Source of the DNA: SIG307 sp045596385
GTDB lineage: Bacteria; Bacillota; Clostridia; Lachnospirales; Lachnospiraceae
Reading direction: 5' to 3'
Assembly: GCA_045596385.1 (NCBI GenBank)
Contig: JAZOCC010000028.1
Span: forward strand, 34,229-98,228
Length of the DNA: 64,000 bases
This document shows positions 18,568 through 28,000 of the stretch, in pieces. The translations under genes were made by a program, and so were the position numbers. The notes under the pieces were generated by a model. It was not told the origin of the DNA. It saw nothing but the letters and a program-made list of their open reading frames with translations, and searched no databases. Every line of letters begins with the position of its first letter. Position 1 is the first letter of the stretch.

Positions 18568-20868
18568 TTAGCCGGTGGTACGGGTAACATCCAAAATACT
18601 TTCCACGGCACCCAGTTTTGCAATCAGGTACTGCAGCTGCTCCTTACCCTTTACGTTAAAGCCTACCGTAATCGTTGCGGTTCCCTGCTTACTGGTACGG
18701 GAATTTAAGGTCTGGATATCAATCTTGTTTTCCGTAAAGATTCTGGAAATATCCAAAAGCACACCACTGCGGTTATTCGCGTACATAATCAGCTCCGCAT
18801 AGTAGCTCTCGGAGGCCTTTTCGCCCTCCGGCATGCTCCACTCTGCCGTAATCATGCGGTGACGGTCTTCCTCGGAGGCATTGATAATATTGATACAATC
18901 CGTACGATGGACGGAAACGCCCCGGCCTCTTGTTACGAAGCCGATAATCTCGTCACCCGGTACCGGGGAACAACACTTGGAAAGATGCACCGCCACATCA
19001 TCCAGTCCCTGCACGATAATACCGGCCTTTGCTCTGGTAGCCATCGGCTTTGCAGACTTATTGCTGCCGATGTTTTCCAACAGCTTTTCATCGGTAACTT
19101 CCTTTTTCTCCTTCTTATTGTACTCTTCCTGGAGACGGTTTATGATTTGGCCTTCCTTTAAGGCACCGTGACCGATGGCCGCCAGCACAGAATCCCAGTC
19201 CCGAAAGCCATACTTTCGCATACAAACTTCCAAAAACTCCGGCTTCGATAAATCCGAGAACTGTACGCCCTTTGCCTTACAATAGGACTGTAACAGTTCC
19301 TTGCCCCGGACAATGTTATCTTCCTTTAACTCTGTCTTAAACCACTGGTTGATCTTATTCTTCGCCTGAGTACTCTTTACGATGGAAAGCCAGTCACGGC
19401 TCGGTCCCTTGGTATTCTGGGACGTAATAATCTCGATACGGTCACCGTTCTGAAGCTCGTATTCAATCGGCACCAGCTTTCCGTTAACTCTGGCACCTAC
19501 CATCTTGTTACCCACCGCACTGTGAATCGCATAGGCAAAATCCACCGGACAGGACCCTGCCGGAAGGTTCTTTACGTCTCCCGTCGGGGTAAAGCAGTAA
19601 ATACGGTCGGAAAACAAATCCAAATCGTCCTTGATGGAACTTAAAAACTCCTTGCTGTCCGACATATCCTGCTGCCATTCCAGAATCTGACGAAGCCATG
19701 CCAGCTTCTCTTCTTCCGTGTCGGTGCTCTTCGCTCCGCCCTGGGTCTCCTTATACTTCCAGTGAGCCGCAATACCGTATTCTGCGGTACGATGCATATC
19801 AAAGGTTCGAATCTGAATTTCGAACGGCGTACCGTTATGGCCGATTAAGGTCGTATGCAGGGACTGGTACATGTTTGCCTTCGGCATGGCAATATAATCC
19901 TTAAAACGCCCCGGAATCGGCTTGTACATCTCATGAATCACACCAAGGGCCGCATAACAATCCTGCACGGAATTTACAATAATACGCACCGCAAACAAAT
20001 CGTAAATCTGGTCCAGTGTCTTATTCTGGTTCACCATCTTTTTATAAATACTGAAAAAGTGCTTTACACGACCGGTAATCTCCGCTTCGATCCCCGCCTT
20101 GCGAATTTGCTCGCCCACTTCTTCGATAATGCCGTTGATAAACTGGGTACGCTCCTCTTTGCGAAGTTCGATTTTTTCCTCCAGTTCCTCGCAAACCTCC
20201 GGCTCCAAATACCGTAGAGACAAATCGTCCAGTTCTACCTTGATTTTGGAAATACCCAGACGGGACGCCAGCGGCGCATAGATATCCATGGTCTCTCGAG
20301 CCTTTTCAATCTGCTTCTCCGGCTTCTGATACTGTAACGTACGAAGATTGTGCAAACGGTCTGCCAGCTTAATTAAGATAACGCGGATATCCTTTGCCAT
20401 GGCAAGGAACATCTTACGAAGATTCTCTGCCTGAAGCTCTACCTTATCCATGGAATAATTGAGCTGTGTCAGCTTTGTAACACCGTCAACTAAGAGTGCC
20501 ACTTCACTACCGAACATCTCGGTAATCTCTTCTAACGTATAGGCCGTATCCTCCACCACATCGTGCAAAATACCCGCAATAATGGTCTCCTTGTCTAACT
20601 CCAGCTCTGCCAAAATGATGGCAACACAAATCGGATGAATGATGTACGGCTCTCCCGACTTACGAAGCTGCCCCTTATGAGCCTCGTCCGCCAGCCGGTA
20701 CGCCTTCTCAATCATCGTCAAATCCGTAGACGGATGGTAGGCCTTAATAGCCTCAATGAGCTTCCCATACAAGACCTCCGGGTCGGTAAAATCCGCCGGT
20801 GTACTCAGCTCCTTTTCGTCCACTCGTTTTATTTTATTGCCCGTTTTTTCAATGATACCAGTATCCAT
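18568..20868 (-). CDS. relA: Bifunctional (p)ppGpp synthetase/hydrolase Rel
   Basis: 766 residues. It has a hydrolase HD domain with all metal ligands (H78, H102-D103, E106-D107, D170), a synthetase domain with RFKD at 321-324 (the motif of bifunctional Rel) and EIQIRT, then TGS, zinc-finger-like (HLSKCCSPVPGDEIIGF) and ACT (C-terminal) domains. The ATG at 20868 is preceded by AGGGGG and is preferred to a TTG at 20904. It makes and degrades the stringent-response alarmone. It follows apt by 69 nt, the classic Gram-positive apt-rel arrangement. Confidence 0.98.
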   Translation of the reverse strand: MDTGIIEKTGNKIKRVDEKELSTPADFTDPEVLYGKLIEAIKAYHPSTDLTMIEKAYRLADEAHKGQLRKSGEPYIIHPICVAIILAELELDKETIIAGILHDVVEDTAYTLEEITEMFGSEVALLVDGVTKLTQLNYSMDKVELQAENLRKMFLAMAKDIRVILIKLADRLHNLRTLQYQKPEKQIEKARETMDIYAPLASRLGISKIKVELDDLSLRYLEPEVCEELEEKIELRKEERTQFINGIIEEVGEQIRKAGIEAEITGRVKHFFSIYKKMVNQNKTLDQIYDLFAVRIIVNSVQDCYAALGVIHEMYKPIPGRFKDYIAMPKANMYQSLHTTLIGHNGTPFEIQIRTFDMHRTAEYGIAAHWKYKETQGGAKSTDTEEEKLAWLRQILEWQQDMSDSKEFLSSIKDDLDLFSDRIYCFTPTGDVKNLPAGSCPVDFAYAIHSAVGNKMVGARVNGKLVPIEYELQNGDRIEIITSQNTKGPSRDWLSIVKSTQAKNKINQWFKTELKEDNIVRGKELLQSYCKAKGVQFSDLSKPEFLEVCMRKYGFRDWDSVLAAIGHGALKEGQIINRLQEEYNKKEKKEVTDEKLLENIGSNKSAKPMATRAKAGIIVQGLDDVAVHLSKCCSPVPGDEIIGFVTRGRGVSVHRTDCINIINASEEDRHRMITAEWSMPEGEKASESYYAELIMYANNRSGVLLDISRIFTENKIDIQTLNSRTSKQGTATITVGFNVKGKEQLQYLIAKLGAVESILDVTRTTG

Positions 20869-20937
20869 GTTGCCCCCTACTCCGGCAAATTGCCTTTTGT
20901 GCAAAACCCACCATGCAATTAACGATACTTTCCGTGC

Positions 20938-21462
20938 TTACTTGCCCGGATATGTAACAACGGTCTCAACCTCATACTTTGACAATCTGGCTCTTCCGTC
21001 CAGGCCTGCCAACTCCAGTAAAAATACAATCTTAACAACCTCACCGCCAAGCTTCTCAATGAGCTTTGCCGCTGCCTCGATGGTGCCGCCGGTAGCAATC
21101 AAATCATCTACGATGACAACCTTCTGCCCCGGCTTAATGGAATCCTTATGCATCTCAATGGTAGCGGTGCCGTACTCCAAATCATAGGTAGCTTCAACAG
21201 TCTCACACGGAAGCTTACCCTTTTTCCGCACCGGTACAAACGCCTTCTTCATGTTGTACGCCAACGGAGCGCCGAAAATAAAGCCTCTGGATTCCGCACC
21301 TACAATCACGTCAAACTCCGTACCGGAAAGCAATTTCTGCATCTCGTCGATGGCCAGATGAAACCCTTCCGCATCCTGCAACACCGTGGTTATATCACGG
21401 AACATGATTCCCTCCTCCGGGAAATCCGGTATAGTTCTGATATAATCTTCTACCTTCTTCAT
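20938..21462 (-). CDS. apt: Adenine phosphoribosyltransferase
   Basis: 174 residues, normal length. The PRPP-binding loop VVIVDDLIATGGT and the N-terminal IRTIPDFPEEGIMFRDIT are diagnostic. It converts adenine plus PRPP to AMP (purine salvage). AAAGGAG precedes the ATG. First gene of the apt-rel-MBL-hemZ-HD-GYP run, read from an extended -10 promoter at 21536-21544. Confidence 0.98.
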   Translation of the reverse strand: MKKVEDYIRTIPDFPEEGIMFRDITTVLQDAEGFHLAIDEMQKLLSGTEFDVIVGAESRGFIFGAPLAYNMKKAFVPVRKKGKLPCETVEATYDLEYGTATIEMHKDSIKPGQKVVIVDDLIATGGTIEAAAKLIEKLGGEVVKIVFLLELAGLDGRARLSKYEVETVVTYPGK

Positions 21463-21535
21463 AAGTGTCTCCTTTCAAAGGCGGCCGTACTACTATCTAT
21501 GGGCACACTTTCTCATTTTTAAGTATACTTAATAT

Positions 21536-21544
21536 AGTATAGCA
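21536..21544 (-). promoter_or_regulatory. Extended -10 promoter of apt
   Basis: Minus strand TGCTATACT: a TGN-extended -10 about 75 nt upstream of the apt ATG, with no good -35 box. Confidence 0.45.
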
Positions 21545-21574
21545 CTTTTTGTATGGAAAGAAAAGGGGGGATGT

Positions 21575-21617
21575 AAAAAAAGCCAAAGTGATTCGTTAAG
21601 AACCTCTTCGGCTTTTC
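21575..21617 (-). terminator. Rho-independent terminator
   Basis: Inverted repeat AAAAGCC/GGCTTTT with a 28-nt interior that can partly pair. On the minus strand it ends in a run of seven T. It closes the transcript from the ATPase remnant at 21659-21826. Confidence 0.55.
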
Positions 21618-21658
21618 TGAAGCTTATTTTTTGTATTGTCTATACTTCCGTTGCCTTC

Positions 21659-21826
21659 CTACAAGCTCATTTCATGTGCCAAATACTCTTTTAAATTCAC
21701 ATTTGACTTTTTGCGAAGCAGTCCAACATCCGACATATCTACTCTCTGCATTTTCAAACAAAGAGCCTTTCTCTCTTCTTTTTCGTAAAACTCCTCTAAA
21801 ATCTTATCAATCTTTCTGGTAATCAT
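21659..21826 (-). pseudogene. Internally deleted remnant of an AAA_14/DUF4143 ATPase
   Basis: 55-residue frame with a good start (CGGAGGTG, ATG at 21826). The N-terminus (MITRKIDKILEEFYEKEERK) resembles the opening of AAA_14/DUF4143 ATPases, which continue RKALxLxGARQxGKT. Here the frame breaks off just before the Walker A and continues MSDVGLLRKKSNVNL, which resembles a segment from the DUF4143 half. The simplest reading is an in-frame internal deletion that joined the two ends. It could instead be a genuine small protein; it keeps its start site and terminator. Confidence 0.5.
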
Positions 21827-21965
21827 ATGACGCACCTCCGTTTCTCTACTATAGAGAGCCGCAAGAGACACTGTTTTAGAAGGCTTTTTACCTATTTCGT
21901 CCGTTTTTCCGTGTTCTTTTCGTGTTTTTGTCCATTTTTCAAACAAAACCGTTTTCCGAATGATT

Positions 21966-22017
21966 AAGAGCAACCCCTACGCCACAGATTACTCTGTCCT
22001 ACGCATGAGTTGCTCTT
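21966..22017. other. Structured inverted-repeat element
   Basis: Outer arms AAGAGCAAC/GTTGCTCTT (21966-21974 and 22009-22017) enclose a second small stem, ACAGA/TCTGT, with a CTACGC element on each side. On the plus strand a T-rich run follows. It lies 56 nt beyond the stop of the large secreted protein, between two minus-strand genes, and no plus-strand gene needs a terminator here. It may be the 3' end structure of the large gene or a small RNA. Confidence 0.4.
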
Positions 22018-22073
22018 ATTTTCCCCTCTTTAAAAAGGGATTCTCTTATAAATTTATGCTTTCATATTTCCCG

Positions 22074-25000
22074 TTACGGCATCGTTACGCTCTGCCCTTC
22101 ACTCCAGCCGGAATAGAAGCTTCCCACTCCGCTTACGTTCTTATAGCTTCTTACCTGTACCGTATAGGCGGTACCGCTTGTCAGACCGGTAAAGGTCTTT
22201 ACACCGGTCTTATAGTTTCCTACCGTAAAGGTCTTTACATCTCCGGTCTCCGACACAAACATAATCTCATAGCCCGTTGCCTGGCTTGTCGTGGTCCAGC
22301 TACACTTTGCAGAGGAGGCATTTACTGCCGTCACGCTGCTTAAGGCTCTGTCCGTCAGACGGGTCATGGTCCGGCCGGTATTCCGGCAACCGGATAAGGT
22401 CTTCCTATCACTCCCTGCCAGTGCACGGATGGTATAGCGGTATACAGTTCCGTTTGCCGAGCTTACGGAAGTATCCGTATAGGTAAAGGTATCGTTTCCT
22501 TCAATGGTGGCAATACGTGCCCATGCATCCGCTCCATCGTAGCTCTTACGGTAAATCGCATAGCCGGTGGCTCCCTCAATTCTTTCCCAGCCCAGTGCGA
22601 TACCGTCCGTCACGTTGCTTCGGCTGTTAATATCCGGAGTTGCCACATAGGTCAAACCGATTGCCTCGGACTTTGCTCCGTGGGTATTGCTTGCCACATC
22701 CATGGTCGTTACCTTGTAATAGTAAGTCTTTCCGCTCTCTGCCTTTGTATCGGTAAAGTGTGCTGCCGTCGGATTTGCGATCCACTTATACTCACCGTTC
22801 TTACCGGTCTCACTTCTCCATAAACCGTACTTTTCCACTCCGTTGATTGCGGTCCAGTACACATGGACACCGCTGACTACGTTGGTAATCTTGTGCGGCT
22901 TTGCCGGAACCGGAAGAGACTCCGGTGCTACCGAACCGCCTATGGAAACACTCTTTTCTTCCGACCAGTCGGAATAGAAGGTTCCCACAGCCTCTATCTT
23001 CTTGTAGCTTCGAATCTGTACTTCATAGGCAGCTCCTGCCGTCAATCCCGTAAATACCTTCGATCCGGTCTTGTAGTTGCCTACCGTAAAGTCCTTGGTG
23101 GTTCCTGTCAAAGACACAAAACGTATTTCATAGCCGGTTACCTGGGACGAAGTGGTCCAGGTACACTTTGCGGAAGTACTGCCGTTTGCCGTTACATTCG
23201 TTAACTCACGATTTGACAAGCGTACCATGGTCCGGCCCGTATTTCTGCAACCGGACAAGGTTTTCATGTCACTTCCTGCCAGTGCACGGATGGTATAACG
23301 GTACATGGTTCCGTTTGCCGTACTTACGGAAGTATCAATGTAAGTAAAGGTCTCATTTCCTTCAACGGTGGCGATACGCTTCCATGCATCGCTTCCGTCA
23401 TAGCTCTTGCGGTAAATACCATAGCCTGTAGCGCCTTCTATCTTCTCCCAGCCTAGCGCAATACCGGAAGCTACATTGGAACGAACCGTAATATCCGGCG
23501 TACCTACGTAGATGATACCGATTGTCTCGGACATGTCACTATGCGTCTTTGTTGCCGCATCATAAGACGTAATCTTGTAGAAATAGGTCTTTCCGCTCTC
23601 TGCCTTTATGTCGGTAAAATGAGCTGCTGCCGGATTACCCAGCCACTTGTAGGTGCCGTTCTTTCCGGTCTCACTGCGCCATACTCCGTACTGAGATACG
23701 TCTTCTACAGCATTCCAGTAAACGTGCACGCCACTGACTACGTTGGCGATTTTGTAAGGCTTCTGCGGAGTCGGAAGCGAACTCGGCGTAGGTGTTGCTG
23801 TCGGCTTCGGCGTTGGTGTTGCTGTCGGCGCTACCGTTGGCGTCGCTGTCGGCGCTACCGTTGGCTTCGGCGTTGCTGTCGGCGCTACCGTTGGCGTTGG
23901 CGTTGCTGTCGGCTTCGGCGTAGGTGTCGCTGTCGGCTTCGGCGTTGGCGTTGCCGTCGGCTTCGGCGTAGGTGTTGCTGTCGGCTTCGGCGTTGGTGTT
24001 GCTGTCGGCGCTACCGTTGGCTTCGGCGTTGCTGTCGGCTTCGGCGTTGGCGTTGCCGTCGGTGTAGGTGTTAACTTATCAATCGCTTCTGTATAACTAT
24101 AGCCACAAGTGCCACAGGTATAGGTTCTCTCTCCCTCTTCGTCTACTGTCGGCTGCTTTGTTACTTCACTTCTGTAACTATGGTCTGCCTTGTTCAGGTC
24201 AGCTCCACAGCCCTCGCATTCATCCCAATGTCCGGTTTCATCATAAGACAGGATATTTGCTGTATTTGCATGATTTGTAAGATCTACTGCACCGTAGGAT
24301 TCACCACAGACTGTGCAGACTGCCTTGTCCTTACAGGTAGCTTTACCGCCACTATGGCTACACTTACTTCTCGTAATGGCAACCTCTACAGTTTCCGTCT
24401 CATAGTTACCCTTATCTGCGCCGTTATATACTGTGGTTGCAGATACTGCTTCGCCTACGGTGAGTGCCTTGGAAGCATCTTCTGCTGCCCATGCCCAGCC
24501 TTCCGGCAAGGTTACCGCGCCAACAGTTTCTACACCGTAAGCTACATTCATGGTTACAGACGGCATATTCGGTGCATTGATTGCCTTGTTTACCGTAACG
24601 GTAACGGTCTTTGTTGCTGCTGCATAATCCGCAGTTTCTGCCGCATTGATTGTTACTGTGGCGGTACCTGCTTTTAATACAGCGATATTGCCGGCTGCAT
24701 CAACAGAAATAACATCTGTACCTGTAGCAACTGTGTAAGTGATTGTACCATCGCCGTTTGTTGTAGCACCTACCTTCTTGCCTGTTTCACCATAGGTCAT
24801 TGTTACATCACTTGCTACGATTGTCCGAACACCCTTTTCCGTGATAGTCAAAGTTCCGTTTACATAGGCGATCTCGTAGAGGTCTGTTCCTTCGTCGCCC
24901 GATACTGTAATTTCATAAGTGCCTGTTGTGTTGCCGTCTGCCGCAGAGCAGGAGATAGAAACAGTAACAGGGAGAGTATCATTGCCGACAAGACCAGCAA

Positions 25001-28000
25001 CATTATACTCATATGTAGGGAGATTGCAGCCAACCTTGATGGAGTAGCTCTCTGCTGTAATTGTAAGGGTTGCCCTGTTCAACTGCACCAGAACCTCTTC
25101 CACAACTCTGTGATTAGCGGAGTCATAGCCGTAAACGCCTGTGTAATCGTAGTTGCTGTCGTCAACCTCGATATATGCGTTGTGGTAAGCTGTTGTGTTG
25201 GGAACTGTCGTTCCGTCAACCCACGCCCAAAAGCTGTTGCTCAAATTGGAGTCTGAAAGCGTTTCACCGTAGGTGATAGCTGTCGCTGTGGGTACATTCA
25301 CTGCAGGAGCTTCTGCCTTGTTGATTGTAAATGTGCCGTTTGTAAATGTAATATCATAGTTCGGGTTGTTCTCGTTTGTGAGAGTACCCTGTTTGATTGC
25401 ATAAGTACCGACATTCTCGCCTGCTTCACGGACAAGCTCGCCTGTGAGGGCATCTGCCAACCAAGGAAGTGCCGGCTCGTCGTATGCGAAAAACGCAGGG
25501 TCAGTTTCTCCGTAGATCTTGCTCGCATCCATTGCATATACCTCAATAGGCATACGAGCTATTGTAAACTCAACGCTTGCTGTTACTTTTGTGCTATCTG
25601 CATTTGTGAGAGTAAGGCTTGCAGTATATGTTCCTGCATTGATAGCCTCATTCACGTCTGCTCCCGTACTGTCCTTATATACGATTGATGAACTGTAATC
25701 TGTTCCGTCAACATTATTTGTCACCGATGCGGTAACCGCTGTACCATCATAGGTCTTACCGGATGCGGAAATTACAATTGTTTTTGCATCTTCATTCGAA
25801 AGACACCCATCTGCATTACATACCGCTGTGATGGTATCGCCGTTTACAGTATAAGTCCATTCATGTGTATGCAAATTAGCACCACATACATCACAAGTAT
25901 TATTAACGGGATTTTCATCTATATGCGGTTCATTCTCATTTACATTGCTATATCCGGCATGTGTTGTTTCATCGCACTTATATATAGAATATACCGTACC
26001 GTGTTCACTATTAAGTACCGGATAGGTATCTGTTCCCAATGTCTGATACCAAGCCACATTTTCGCTTGAAAAACCGTTCAAGAGATATGCAACCTCACCG
26101 CTTATAAAATCACTTTCTGTTTTTGCTTCGCCAGAGCCACTTAACTCCTCACCTGTAATACCATCTTTAATATAATAGCAATTTTCTGCGGTGCCGGTGT
26201 TATAGCCCACTGCGCCGCCAACATTTTTATCGCCGCTGACGCTGCCAATGTTATAGCAGTTTTTTACAGTGTCGGTGTTATAGCCCACTGCGCCACCGAC
26301 ATTTTTATCGCCGCTGACGCTGCCAATGTTATAGCAGTTTTTTACGGTGCCGGTGTTACTGCCCACTACGCCGCCGACATTTTCGCTGCCGCTGACGGTG
26401 CCGGTGTTATAGCAGTTTTCTACGGGGCCGGAACTCTTTCTGCCCACTACGCCGCCGACATTGGTGTCACCGCTAAAGTAGGAATCGACCACACCCACCT
26501 TCTGCACGGTGCCTCCTTGAACATAGCCGAACAAGCCCACATTATTGGCACTACTGTTATTTAAGTACAGGCCGGAAACGGTCTTGCCGTTGCCGTTAAA
26601 GATTCCGCTGTAATGATTGACCATATTATTGCCGATAGGGGTCCATTCGCGGAAGGTCCCACCGTTCAGGGTGCCGTCCTCCTTCAGAACATTCTGATTC
26701 ACCACGATATTCTCAGTCAGCTTGCCATGGAAGGCGGTGTAGCTGTTGCTGTTAACCAGGGATGCAAACCAATAGAGCTTGCCGGCATTGTCAATCAGAT
26801 AAGGGCTTCCCTCGGTACCACTACCCTCCGGAATTTCAAAGCTGTCACATAAGATACAGAAGCCGTTGCTGTACACGTCATGCAGAGTAGGCTGCTCAGT
26901 GTTGGAATAGTCAACAATTGTATTCTCACAGTTGTAAACGGGATATACCCTCACACCGCTAAAAACAGGGTAGTCCTCGATGCCGATGTTCTGGCCCCAT
27001 ACAAGGTCGTCCTCAGAGGAAACGCTATCCAGCAGATAAGCCACCTCGCCGGAGGCGAACTGTGCCACAGTCTTGGCAGTCGTGCCGTCAATATCGTCGG
27101 CTTCGCTGTCTGCGAGGTAATAGCAGTTCGTTACGGTAGTATTCTTGTCATAGTTATCGCCCAACACGCTGCCGACATATTCATCGCCACTGACGGTGCC
27201 TACGTTATAGCAGTTTGTCACGGTGCCGGTGTTATTACCCACCACGCCGCCGACATATTTGTTTCCGCTGACGGTACCTACGTTATAGCAGTTTTCTACG
27301 ATGCCGTAGCTATAGCCCGCCACTCCACCGACTCTTGAGTTGCCGTTGATACTTCCTACGCTATAGCAATCTGTGACAGTGCTACTTTTATCAGCATAGC
27401 CCACCACACCGCCGACATAGTCATCATCGCCGCTGACGCTGCCTACGATATAGCAGTTTTTTACGGTGCTACTGTTACCGCCCACCACGCCGCCGACATA
27501 TTTGTTGCCGTTGAAGTAGAAGTCGATTACACCCACCTTCTGCACGGTGCCTCCTGGAACAGAGCCGAACAAACCAACATATAAAGTTTCACTGTTGTTA
27601 AAGTACAAACCGGAAACGGTCTTGCCGTTGCCGTCAAAGATTCCGGAATAAAACATGATAGGAGTCCATTCGCGGAAGGTGCCCTCATTTAAAGTGCCGT
27701 CCGCTTTCAAGACATTCTGATTCACTACGATATTCTCGGTCAGCTTTCCGTGGATGGATTTGCTGCCGCCGTTGACCTGAGATGCAAACCAATAGAGTTT
27801 ACCGGCATTGTCAATCAGATAAGGACTTTCCTCGGTGCCGTTGCCCTCGGGAGATTCAAAGCTGTCACAAAAGGTACAGTAGCCATTTTCATAGCTGTGA
27901 ACACCGGTCTGTCCCTCGATGTTAGAGAAGAGGACGCGTTTGCCCTGGCAGTTGTAAGCTCTATAAACCTTTTCACCGCCAAGGACCGGAGAGTTCTGAC

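Noticed and set aside
23788..24072. Possible CRISPR array
   Set aside because: Repeats are contiguous without unique spacers and encode a Thr-Pro linker.
23541..24074. 177-codon Arg/Cys-rich frame opposite the Thr-Pro linker
   Set aside because: Artefact of the repetitive linker read on the complementary strand.
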